Assembly (NCBI RefSeq): GCF_028369295.1
Contig: NZ_JAQMYP010000003.1
Span: forward strand, 248,001 to 312,000
Source of the DNA: Streptomyces sp. HD
Lineage (GTDB): Bacteria > Actinomycetota > Actinomycetes > Streptomycetales > Streptomycetaceae
Reading direction: 5' to 3'
Length of the DNA: 64,000 nucleotides
The notes beneath the pieces were generated by a model. It saw only the letters and a list, made by a program, of their open reading frames with translations. It ran no database searches and was not told the origin of the DNA. Below, piece after piece: positions 45,218 to 55,687 of the stretch. How positions within the stretch are numbered: position 1 is the first letter of the stretch; the number at the start of each line of letters is the position of its first letter. A program made the position numbers and the translations under genes.

Positions 45218-47806
45218 TCAGTCTCCCGCCACCCGCAGCTCGGCGCCCGCACCCGCCACCGCCAGGGCCCCGTCCTCGTCCGTCCGCAGCACCACCGCGC
45301 CCTGCGCCCGCAGCGCCGCCACGGTGCTGGGAGCCGGGTGGCCGTACGGGTTGTCCGCACCACAACTGATCAGCGCGAGTCGCGGAGCAGCCCTGCGTAT
45401 GAGCTCCGGGTCCTGGTAGGCCGAGCCGTGGTGAGCGACCTTGAGCACATCCACCCCGCCCAGCAGTGCCCCGGCCGGCGATCTCAACAGGGCCCGCTGC
45501 GCGGGAGGTTCGAGATCCCCGAGCAGCAGGAGCCGCAGCCCGGCCGACCGGACGAGCATGGTGACGCTGGCGTCGTTGGGGCCGTCCGGGCCGTCCGGGG
45601 CCAGCGCCGGGTGCGCCGGGGGCCACAGCACCTGCCAGCTGAGCGCCCCGGTGCGCCGCTCCTCCCCGGCGGCGGCCCGCGTCACGGGAATGCGCCGGGC
45701 CGCCGCCTCCCTCCGTACGAACTCCACCTGGTCCTCGGGCTCTTCATGCCCCGTCGCCTCGATCGCGCCCACCTCACGCCCGCGCAGCACGCCGGGCAGG
45801 CCCGCCACGTGATCGGCGTGGTAGTGGGTGATCACGACGAGCGGGATCCTCGTGATGCCGAGGGTGCGCAGGCACCGGTCGACCAACGTCGGATCGGGTC
45901 CGGCGTCCACGACCACGCCCGTCCCCTCGCCCGCCGCGAGCACCGTCGCGTCGCCCTGCCCCACGTCGCACATCGCGAACCGCCACCCGGGCGGCGGCCA
46001 CCCCGTGACCACCCTGGTCAGCGGCGGCGGCTGCACGACCACCAGCACAAGCAGCGCCCCGCAGGCACCGCACCACCAGGGGTGCCGCAACAGCCGTCGG
46101 CCCGCGCACAGCACGGCCACCGTGGCGAGGGCGAGCAGCGCCGCCCCCGTCCAGCTGCCGGGCCAGTCCACCCCCGCTCCGGGCAGCGCGGCGCCCGTTC
46201 GGGCGACATCCGCGATCCATCCGGTCGGCCAACTCGCGCACCAGGCCAGAACCTTGGCCACCGGCATCGCGAGCGGTGCCGTCGCCAGCGCCGCGAATCC
46301 CAGCACGGTGGCCGGTGCGATCGCGAACTCCGCGAGCAGATTGCACGGCACCGCGACCAGGCTCACCCTGGCCGACAGCACCGCCACGACCGGCGCGCAC
46401 AGCGCCTGCGCTGCCGCCGCGGCCGCCAGCGCCTCGGCCGGCCTCGGCGGCACCCCGCGCTTTCGCAGCGCCACGCTCCAGCGGGGCGCGAGGGTGAGCA
46501 GGGCGCCCGTGGCCAGGACGGAGAGCAGGAAGCCGTAACTGCGGGCCAGCCATGGGTCGTACAGCACCAGCAGCAGTACGGCCGTCGCCAGCGCCGGGAT
46601 CAGCGATCTACGGCGTCCGGTCGCCAGGGCCAGCAGCGCGACGGCCCCGCAGGCCGCGGCCCGCAGCACGCTCGGGTCGGGCCGGCAGACCACGACGAAC
46701 GCGAGGGTGAGCCCTCCGCCGAGCAGCGCGGTCGTCCGCAGGGAGATGCCCAGACGGGGCGCGAGGCCACGGCGCTCGACCCGCTGGGCCAGGCCGGGCG
46801 GGCCGACGAGCAGGGCGAGGATGATCGTGAGGTTGCTGCCGGAGACGGCGAGCGTGTGCGCGAGGTCGGTCTCCTTGAACGCCTCGTCCAGTTCCGGGGT
46901 GATCCGCGAGGTGTCGCCCACGACCAGCCCCGGCAGCAGCGCCCTCGCATCCGCGGGCAGCCCGTCCGTCGCCTTCCTCAGCCCGGCCCGCAGCCGCCCG
47001 GCCAGCCGCTGCGCCGCCGACGGCTTCCCCACCGCCTCTGGCACCGCCTGGCCCCGCACCCGCAGCACGGCGGCGATCCGGTCCCCGTCGGTCAGGGCGG
47101 GAGCGAGGTGTGCGCTCACGCGCAGGTGTGTGGAGGGGAGGAGCCTCAGCCAAGGCGAACGGAGACTGGCAGATCCCGTCGGCGGTCCCTTGCCCGACGC
47201 AGCGGACCTCGGCGCCGCGTCGACGATCACCAACACCGGCGCCCGTGTCACCACCACCGCGCCGTCCGCCTTCTCCACGCGCCGCACGTCCGCGTTGAAC
47301 AGCACGGACGGCGCTGCCATGTGATTCCCTCGGACCCGGGCCTTGGTGAGCCGGGGATCCGAGGTGATCTCGACCTCGGCGGTCACGGTGGCGTACTCCC
47401 GCGCCAGCCCCGGCACCGGCCCGCGTCGTAGATCGGCTCCGTGCAGCCCTGCGGAGACGGCGGCCGCTGCGACACACAGCAGCACGGTGGCGACGGAGAC
47501 ACGCGACCAGGTCGGCCAGGTGAGTCGCGCGGGCGTTCTGCCGGCCCCACCTCGCCGCAGCAACAGCAGGACACCTGCGGCGACCAGGCATACGACCGCC
47601 GCCCCGGTCACCCACGCCGACGGGGCGTCCAGCGCCAGCGCCGCCGTCGCCCACGCGGCGAGGGCAGGAGGGACCAGCCGAAGGTCCGTCGGCCCTTCCT
47701 GTCGGGGATGGGACGCGCCGAGCCGGCTTCCGGACGCGGCGTGCACGGCGGCGCGGGAGGGCACGGGGTCCGCCGTGGGATCGGCGGTGCGCAGGTCGTG
47801 GCTCAT
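45218..47806 (-). CDS. comEC: ComEC/Rec2-family DNA internalisation protein
   Basis: An 862-residue polytopic membrane protein. An N-terminal region (DUF4131-like, residues about 45-250) precedes the competence domain (about 290-560) with LAHTLAVSGSNLTIILALLV, the family hallmark. The C-terminal MBL-fold domain (about 610-850) contains MCDVGQGDATVL, the nuclease-like motif THYHADHVAGLPG, LLGDLEPPAQ and LKVAHHGSAYQ. In competent bacteria ComEC moves single-stranded DNA across the membrane. Its role in Streptomyces is unclear. The ATG at 47806 overlaps the comEA stop. Confidence 0.93.
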   Translation of the reverse strand: MSHDLRTADPTADPVPSRAAVHAASGSRLGASHPRQEGPTDLRLVPPALAAWATAALALDAPSAWVTGAAVVCLVAAGVLLLLRRGGAGRTPARLTWPTWSRVSVATVLLCVAAAAVSAGLHGADLRRGPVPGLAREYATVTAEVEITSDPRLTKARVRGNHMAAPSVLFNADVRRVEKADGAVVVTRAPVLVIVDAAPRSAASGKGPPTGSASLRSPWLRLLPSTHLRVSAHLAPALTDGDRIAAVLRVRGQAVPEAVGKPSAAQRLAGRLRAGLRKATDGLPADARALLPGLVVGDTSRITPELDEAFKETDLAHTLAVSGSNLTIILALLVGPPGLAQRVERRGLAPRLGISLRTTALLGGGLTLAFVVVCRPDPSVLRAAACGAVALLALATGRRRSLIPALATAVLLLVLYDPWLARSYGFLLSVLATGALLTLAPRWSVALRKRGVPPRPAEALAAAAAAQALCAPVVAVLSARVSLVAVPCNLLAEFAIAPATVLGFAALATAPLAMPVAKVLAWCASWPTGWIADVARTGAALPGAGVDWPGSWTGAALLALATVAVLCAGRRLLRHPWWCGACGALLVLVVVQPPPLTRVVTGWPPPGWRFAMCDVGQGDATVLAAGEGTGVVVDAGPDPTLVDRCLRTLGITRIPLVVITHYHADHVAGLPGVLRGREVGAIEATGHEEPEDQVEFVRREAAARRIPVTRAAAGEERRTGALSWQVLWPPAHPALAPDGPDGPNDASVTMLVRSAGLRLLLLGDLEPPAQRALLRSPAGALLGGVDVLKVAHHGSAYQDPELIRRAAPRLALISCGADNPYGHPAPSTVAALRAQGAVVLRTDEDGALAVAGAGAELRVAGD

Positions 47807-48888
47807 GGCCGTACGAGATTCCGCAGATCGGCGAAACGACGGTCGCCGATGCCGTTGACCTCCCGCAACTCGTCCACCGAGCGGAAGCCGCCGTGCTGGG
47901 TGCGGTAGTCGATGATGTGCTGGGCCAGCACCGGGCCGACACCCGGGAGAGTGTCCAGCTGGTCGACGGTGGCCGTGTTGAGGGGGACCGGCCCGGCGGG
48001 TGCGGCACCGGCCGCCGCACCGCTCGAACCCGTGCCCGAGCCCGCTCCGGGCGCTGCCCCGGGAACGGCCCCCGGAGCGCCGACGATCACCTGCTCGCCG
48101 TCCACCAGGAACCGGGCCCGGTTGAGGCTGTCGGTGTCGGTGCCTGGGCGCACTCCACCGGCGGCGCGCAGTGCGTCCGCGACACGTGAGCCCGCCGGGA
48201 GGCGATGGATCCCCGGCTCGCGCACCTTGCCGCCGACGTCCACGACGATCTCGGGCGCGGCCGTGCCCGCGGCACCCGGAGCACCGGCCGCCGACCTACC
48301 CTCCCCGGTCTCCTCCCCCGGCTCCCCTCCCCCGTACGAGGCCGCGGCCCGCACCACCTCGGGCGCCCGCACGGACTGTGCCCGCCCGGCCCAGAAGTGC
48401 TGCACGGCGAACCCGGCGGCAAGGACGAGCACCACGGTGAGCGCGACCACGCTCCGCCGCTCCAGCCCACACCTCGCCTGCAACCACACCGGCATCCGCT
48501 CCCGCAGCGCCGGTCCGACCCGCGTCCGCCAGTCACCGGCACCCGGGGCACGAACCTCGGAATCACCGGAGTCGGCGGCCACCGCCTCAGCACCGCCCGG
48601 CGTGCCCCTCGGATCCTCTTCCGATCCCCTGACGCCGGCACGCCGAGCAGACTCCTCCTCCGCCTCCGACTCTCCCCACTCCCCGGCCCGTTCGGCGAAA
48701 ATCACCTCCGCCCGGCGCCACAACTCCTCCGCCGACGTATGCCTGTGCCGTGCCCGGCCCCGGGCAGGCATGTGTCGTCGCTGCCGGACCCGGACGTCGG
48801 AGTGGGGACCCCGGCCAGGGCCACTGGTCGCCCTCACAGGGCGGGTACGTGTACGTGATCGAAGTGCCATGCGACGAGCATCGGACAC
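47803..48888 (-). CDS. comEA: ComEA-family helix-hairpin-helix DNA-binding protein
   Basis: A 361-residue protein. A long charged N-terminal part (about 150 residues, Arg-rich then acidic) precedes one transmembrane segment (VVALTVVLVLAAGFAVQHFW). An outside SLBB/Sxx domain (VDVGGKVREPGIHRLPAGSRVADALRAAGGV, then NRARFLVDGEQVIV) follows. After a Gly/Ala/Pro linker come the two helix-hairpin-helix motifs (LNTATVDQLDTLPGVGPVLAQHIIDYR, DELREVNGIGDRRFADL) that bind double-stranded DNA. The GTG at 48888 is uncertain; ATG 48870 is an alternative. Its stop overlaps comEC. Confidence 0.9.
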   Translation of the reverse strand: MSDARRMALRSRTRTRPVRATSGPGRGPHSDVRVRQRRHMPARGRARHRHTSAEELWRRAEVIFAERAGEWGESEAEEESARRAGVRGSEEDPRGTPGGAEAVAADSGDSEVRAPGAGDWRTRVGPALRERMPVWLQARCGLERRSVVALTVVLVLAAGFAVQHFWAGRAQSVRAPEVVRAAASYGGGEPGEETGEGRSAAGAPGAAGTAAPEIVVDVGGKVREPGIHRLPAGSRVADALRAAGGVRPGTDTDSLNRARFLVDGEQVIVGAPGAVPGAAPGAGSGTGSSGAAAGAAPAGPVPLNTATVDQLDTLPGVGPVLAQHIIDYRTQHGGFRSVDELREVNGIGDRRFADLRNLVRP

Positions 48889-49022
48889 CTCGGCGCACCC
48901 GCGATGATCTTGCTCAATTCCCGGGGATTACCACCCAGTTGTGGATAACTCCGCCACCCACACGAGTGACCGACCACCGAGGCGGCCCGACACCACGGCG
49001 AGCACGCCCCCCAGCCCGGCCT

Positions 49023-49868
49023 TCAGCGCGGCGAAACCACAACCCCCAACAGCCCTGGCCCGGTGTGCGCCCCGATCACGGCCCCCACCTCACTCACATG
49101 CAGATCGGCCAGCCCCGGCACCCGGGCCCGCAACCGGTCCGCCAGCGCCGACGCCCGGTCGGGGGCGGCGAGATGGTGCACCGCGATGTCGACCTGCGCG
49201 CTGCCCGCCCGGTCGGCCGCGATCTCCTCCAGGCGGGCGATCGCCTTGGAGGCCGTCCGTACCTTCTCCAGCGGCCCGATCCGGCCGCCCTCCAGCTGCA
49301 GCAGTGGCTTCACCGCGAGCGCGGAGCCCAACAGGGCCTGCGCGGCCCCGATACGGCCACCGCGGCGCAGATAGTCGAGGGTGTCTACGTAGAAGTAGGC
49401 GGCCGTGGCCCCGGCCCGCTTCTCCGCGGCGGTCACGGCGTCGTCCACCGTGCCGCCCGTCTCTGCCGCCTCGGCCGCGGCCAGCGCGCAGAACCCGAGC
49501 GCCATGGCGACCATCCCGGTGTCCACCACCCGCACCGGCACCGGCGCCTCGCGCGCTGCCAGAACCGCCGCGTCGTAGGTGCCGGAGAGCTCGGCGGACA
49601 GGTGCAGGGAGACGATGCCGGTGGCGCCGGACTCGGCGACCCTGCGGTAGTGCTCCGCGAAGACCTGCGGGCTGGGGCGCGAGGTGGTCACAGGGCGTCG
49701 CTTCTGCAACGCCTGGGCGAGGGAACGGGTCGAGATCTCGGTGCCCTCGTCCAGCGCCTGATCGCCGAGGACCACGGTCAGGGGCACCGCGGTGATGCCG
49801 TGGCGCTCCATCGTCCGCGGCGGCAGGTAGGCCGTTGAATCGGTGACGATCGCGACATGGCGGGACAT
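49023..49868 (-). CDS. DegV-family fatty-acid-binding protein
   Basis: A 281-residue DegV protein that binds a fatty acid, typically for the FakA/FakB kinase system. The family starts VAIVTDSTAYLPP, then TSRPSPQVFAEHYRRV (lipid head-group Thr/Ser), SLHLSAELSGTYDAAVLAA, DTLDYLRRGGRIGAAQALLG and the C-terminal VSEVGAVIGAHTGPGLLGV. No FakA-like kinase lies nearby. It is encoded upstream of comEA on the same strand with a 134-bp gap, so an independent transcript is possible. Confidence 0.92.
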   Translation of the reverse strand: MSRHVAIVTDSTAYLPPRTMERHGITAVPLTVVLGDQALDEGTEISTRSLAQALQKRRPVTTSRPSPQVFAEHYRRVAESGATGIVSLHLSAELSGTYDAAVLAAREAPVPVRVVDTGMVAMALGFCALAAAEAAETGGTVDDAVTAAEKRAGATAAYFYVDTLDYLRRGGRIGAAQALLGSALAVKPLLQLEGGRIGPLEKVRTASKAIARLEEIAADRAGSAQVDIAVHHLAAPDRASALADRLRARVPGLADLHVSEVGAVIGAHTGPGLLGVVVSPR

Positions 49869-49920
49869 GAGCTGGAGGTTACCTGGCGTAGCGCGCGTGC
49901 GGCAGCCCGACCCCGCTCAG

Positions 49921-49939
49921 CCGGTCAAGCCTTGACCGG
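49921..49939. terminator. 19-nt palindrome between degV and the coiled-coil gene
   Basis: CCGGTCAAG-C-CTTGACCGG is a perfect inverted repeat 22 bp after the stop of the upstream minus-strand gene and 53 bp before degV. It is best read as that gene's terminator; an operator for degV is the alternative. Confidence 0.55.
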
Positions 49940-49961
49940 AGCGGCTCGTGGTCGCGCGGCC

Positions 49962-50825
49962 TCAAGTCGTGCTCTCGGGACGGGGTTTCTTCTGCCAGGG
50001 ATACGTTGGCCGAGGTCCCGGCGGGTTGATGGCGGGCCGCGTGGGCTCCTCGGCCCGCTGCCGCTGAGGGCTGTCCGGCCAGGTCTGCTCGGCCGTCGCG
50101 GCGGCTTCGGGGACGGGGGCCTCCGGCCAGGGCGGTGGCGTCGCCGACGGGCCTTCCGACGACTGCCTCGGCTCCGAGGATTTCGCCGCCGAGGACGCCG
50201 AGGACGCCGAAGATCCCGTCGTCACCGGTGAATCAGCCGTCGACGAGCCCGTCTTCGACGAGTCGGCCGCCGAAGGCTCCGTCGTCTGCCAGTGCCGCAA
50301 GGCGCCGGTCTCCACGTCGATCTGCGCGCTGAGGGTGTCCAGGTCGTCGTCCGCGAAGCGGCGGGCCCGGTCGCGAGCCGCCCAGCGCAGTGAGTCCGCC
50401 GACTCGACGATGCGCTCGGTGCGTTCGCGCAGGTCGGGCAGGCGTGCGGCGAGCTTGCTGCGGTCCGGCTCGGACTCCAGGCGCCGCAGTTCGGCGTCCA
50501 GTTCGTGCCCGTGCGCGCTGAGGCGGTGGAAGAGGCCGAGGGACTCCTTGAGGGACTCGTCGTGGTCGGCGTCCACTTCCAGTGCGTCCTGGGTGGCCCG
50601 CATGGAGGTGCGCAGCTTCAGCCGCAGCTGGGCGAGCTCGCCGGCCGCGCCGGGCTGGGCGAAGGACTTGGCCCGCAGGGTGTGGTCCTCGACCGTGCGC
50701 CGGGCGTGGGTGATCGTCTCGTCCACCCGGCGCTTGGCGGCGCCGACCACCTTCACCGTGGCGTACGCACCGAGCACGACGAAGAGCACAAAAAGCAGGG
50801 CGACGACTGCGATCACTGCTTCCAC
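49962..50825 (-). CDS. Membrane-anchored coiled-coil protein
   Basis: A 287-residue protein. A single N-terminal transmembrane helix (EAVIAVVALLFVLFVVLGAYATVKVV) is followed by a long helical, charged region (about 40-190: AKRRVDETITHARRTVEDHTL, LRLKLRTSMRATQDALEVDADHDESLKESLGLFHRLSAHGHELDAELRRLE). A Ser/Pro-rich disordered tail (about 195-287) completes it. GTG 50825 is the start because GGAGGAGGAG is just upstream. It resembles unnamed Streptomyces proteins encoded next to leuS. The function is unknown; a scaffolding role is possible. Confidence 0.8.
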   Translation of the reverse strand: MEAVIAVVALLFVLFVVLGAYATVKVVGAAKRRVDETITHARRTVEDHTLRAKSFAQPGAAGELAQLRLKLRTSMRATQDALEVDADHDESLKESLGLFHRLSAHGHELDAELRRLESEPDRSKLAARLPDLRERTERIVESADSLRWAARDRARRFADDDLDTLSAQIDVETGALRHWQTTEPSAADSSKTGSSTADSPVTTGSSASSASSAAKSSEPRQSSEGPSATPPPWPEAPVPEAAATAEQTWPDSPQRQRAEEPTRPAINPPGPRPTYPWQKKPRPESTT

Positions 50826-50912
50826 GAGCTCCTCCTCCGGCCGGCCGCGGCGCACGCAACATCACGCCGCGCCACATCACGCCACATCTACTCTTCAACG
50901 GTAAACGCAGCA

Positions 50913-50949
50913 GGCAGGCCCGGAGTTCCAGAGGAACCCCGAACCTGCC
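50913..50949 (-). terminator. Stem-loop after leuS
   Basis: On the minus strand GGGGTTCC-TCT-GGAACTCC (50922-50940) forms an 8-bp stem with one G-U pair. Flanking GGCAGG and CCTGCC (50913-50918, 50944-50949) can extend it. It lies 30 bp after the leuS stop. Confidence 0.55.
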
Positions 50950-50978
50950 CGTAGGGGATCACCCCGAGCCGGGAGAAC

Positions 50979-53861
<2,883 letters not shown>

Positions 53862-53916
53862 GATCCTCAAAGCTCCATCGATCGTCTCTGCCAGCGGCTG
53901 CGGTTCTCTGGAAACG

Positions 53917-53941
53917 AAAAATCCCCTCGCACAGGAGGGGA
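53917..53941 (-). terminator. Intrinsic terminator in the leuS leader (attenuator)
   Basis: On the minus strand UCCCCUC pairs with GAGGGGA (arms 53935-53941 and 53922-53928) and is followed directly by five U residues (53917-53921). A U-tailed terminator is unusual in this GC-rich genome and lies 56 bp before the leuS start, so it must be read through for expression. Confidence 0.85.
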
Positions 53942-53943
53942 CG

Positions 53944-53997
53944 CCGCGCCGATTCCGACCATCCGATTCGCCCGGTGGTCGGGACTGATCAGCGCGG
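53944..53997 (-). promoter_or_regulatory. leuS leader stem-loop overlapping the leader-peptide end
   Basis: A 10-bp stem joins 53988-53997 (CCGCGCUGAU, containing the leader peptide's last codons and stop) with 53944-53953 (AUCGGCGCGG), with one U-G pair. Inside it CCGACCA and UGGTCGG (53976-53982, 53955-53961) form a 7-bp stem. A ribosome stalled at the Leu codons would leave this structure free to form; one finishing the peptide would disrupt it. Confidence 0.65.
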
Positions 53998-54027
53998 CCC
54001 GCTAAGCAGAAGGCGTACGGCACGCAT
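53989..54027 (-). CDS. leuS leader peptide [12 protein letters not shown]
   Basis: A 12-codon frame, ATG to TGA, encodes [12 protein letters not shown]. The three consecutive Leu codons are CTT-CTG-CTT, where CTT is rare in this GC-rich genome. There is no ribosome site. A TACCCT element ends 6 bp before the ATG, so the transcript probably begins at or next to the start codon. The frame is followed by a stem-loop and a U-tailed terminator in front of leuS. Together they form a leucine-responsive attenuator: stalling on Leu codons when charged tRNA-Leu is scarce should favour read-through. Confidence 0.8.
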   Translation of the reverse strand: MRAVRLLLSGPR

Positions 54028-54331
54028 GGCGTCAGGGTACCGCAGCGCCGGAGCGGGTCGCGACGGACTTCCGGCGGGGCGCATGACAGGACCCACAAGG
54101 GGCTCACGCATGAACAACTGCGCCCCCTGTTCCGTACCTGAGAGTTGTGAAGACCTCGAAAAGCTGAACAGCGTTCAATTGTTACCTGGCGTAACAGTCG
54201 CTAAGGGACATCGCCCGCCTCTCGCCGCCCGTAGATAACAACGCAATAACTCAAACGCCGTACCCCTCGGTATGGAGCCACTTAGAGTGCGGCAACGGGA
54301 CCGCCTTCCCGAACCGCTCGGAGTTGCCCCC
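54028..54331. promoter_or_regulatory. Divergent promoter region leuS / cytochrome b gene
   Basis: No gene is seen in this 304-bp stretch. It holds the leuS leader promoter (TACCCT near 54034-54039 on the minus strand). A 17-bp inverted repeat TGTTAC-CTGGC-GTAACA (54180-54196) could be an operator for the downstream redox genes. An AT-richer patch (AGATAACAACGCAATAACTC, from 54233) lies about 100 bp before the cytochrome b start. Confidence 0.5.
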
Positions 54332-55687
54332 ATGAACCCTCGTCGTAGTAACAGTTCGCTCCCCAAACCGGGCCGGTCGGCCTACGGGATAGCGACCGCT
54401 GCTCTTCTGCTGCTCATACCCCTGGTCGTGCTGCTCGGCGGCACCTGGCTCCAGGAGTTCCTCAACTTCGGTGCCGGCGTCCTGTCGCTCGTCTGCCTCA
54501 CCTGCTCGGTGATCTGGGGCCTCGTCGCCCAGGACCGGATGATCCTCAACACCCGCCAGCGGATCATCGCGCAGGGCATCCACCGGGTGACGGCCGTGGG
54601 CTCGATCGCGTTCCTCCTGGTGCACATCGGCGTCAAGCTGGCCCTGGACCACGCCACCCCGATCGCCGCGCTGATCCCCTTCAGCCTGGTGTTCGCCGGG
54701 GGCAGCGAGATCCCGGGCAGCGCGTTCCTCATCGGCCTGGGCTCCCTGGCCGCCCTTCTCATGATCTTCGTCGGAGTCACCGGCGCCCTGCGCAACCAGT
54801 TCGCCTCCCCCGCGCCGGTCGCCGCCCGCTGGCGCGCGATGCACATGCTGGCCTACCCGGCCTGGTGCGCGGCCCTGATCCACGGCCTGTTCGCCGGCCG
54901 CCCGGCGAAGACGTTCTTCATGGTCAGCTACGAACTCTGTGTCGTCGCCGTCGCCGCGGCCCTCGCGCTGCGCGCCTCCCCGCGCCCGGTCAAGCGCAAG
55001 GTCGCCGACCGGCTCGCCCAGATCATCGGCAACGAGCCGGGCGCCCGCGAGGACCTGGAGGAGAGCCGCGCCCGGGCGGCGTCCGGGTCCTCCCTGCCCG
55101 GCTACGAGTCCCAGCGCCCGGCGCGTGGCTCGCGCGCTGACCGGCCGGCCCGCGAGGAGCGGACCGGCCCCCTGCCCGGCATGCCCTCCCAGGCCCCCTC
55201 GGCCGCCGAGTCCACCGGCGGTTTCGCCGCCGCCTACCGCGCCGTCTCCCCCCGCTCCCGCGGGCAGCAGCAGCCGTACGCCGACCAGACCTCCCGTATG
55301 GACCTGCCCCTGGACATGCAGCCGACCGAGGCCATCCCGCGCGTCGACGGCGGCGGCAGCAGCAGCACCGGCAACTGGCCCATCCCCTCCCCACCGCCGG
55401 TCGGCGAGGCACCCCCGTCGGCCTACGACCCGCTCAACGACACGGGATACAACATCCCCGTCTACGGCGACGCGGGCACCCAGGGCTACAACTCCGGCGC
55501 TGCGGGCTACGGCTCCAGTGATGTGTACGACACCGCTGAGACAAACGCCGTCTTCGGTACGTACAACCAGAACGACACGTACAACAACAGCGGTCCCGCC
55601 ACTGAAACATTCCCCGGTGCGTCCTACGACTTCGACGCACCGGGTTCGGGCGAACCTTGGAACACGCCTTCCGGAGGCTTTAAGTGA
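54332..55687 (+). CDS. Ferric-reductase-like cytochrome b membrane protein
   Basis: A 451-residue protein. The N-terminal 240 residues form about six transmembrane helices. Two of them carry histidine pairs spaced for bis-His haem binding: IHRVTAVGSIAFLLVHIGV and MHMLAYPAWCAALIHGLF. This is the ferric reductase-like transmembrane pattern. The C-terminal 200 residues are Pro/Ser/Gly/Tyr-rich and disordered (YGDAGTQGYNSG..., ending GEPWNTPSGGFK). ATG 54332 has GGAG 8 bp upstream. Its stop overlaps the start of the NuoF-like gene (GTGA), so the two proteins probably form one electron-transfer system. Confidence 0.85.
   Translation: MNPRRSNSSLPKPGRSAYGIATAALLLLIPLVVLLGGTWLQEFLNFGAGVLSLVCLTCSVIWGLVAQDRMILNTRQRIIAQGIHRVTAVGSIAFLLVHIGVKLALDHATPIAALIPFSLVFAGGSEIPGSAFLIGLGSLAALLMIFVGVTGALRNQFASPAPVAARWRAMHMLAYPAWCAALIHGLFAGRPAKTFFMVSYELCVVAVAAALALRASPRPVKRKVADRLAQIIGNEPGAREDLEESRARAASGSSLPGYESQRPARGSRADRPAREERTGPLPGMPSQAPSAAESTGGFAAAYRAVSPRSRGQQQPYADQTSRMDLPLDMQPTEAIPRVDGGGSSSTGNWPIPSPPPVGEAPPSAYDPLNDTGYNIPVYGDAGTQGYNSGAAGYGSSDVYDTAETNAVFGTYNQNDTYNNSGPATETFPGASYDFDAPGSGEPWNTPSGGFK

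Noticed and set aside
53862-54107. N-terminal extension of leuS
   Set aside because: The frame is open through the attenuator region, but synthetases of this family begin near MSETNP. The upstream DNA has the leader peptide and terminator instead.
54180-54196. T-box riboswitch in the leuS/cytochrome b intergenic region
   Set aside because: No T-box core sequence or specifier loop is recognisable; a leader peptide explains the leuS side better. The inverted repeat here is more likely a protein site.
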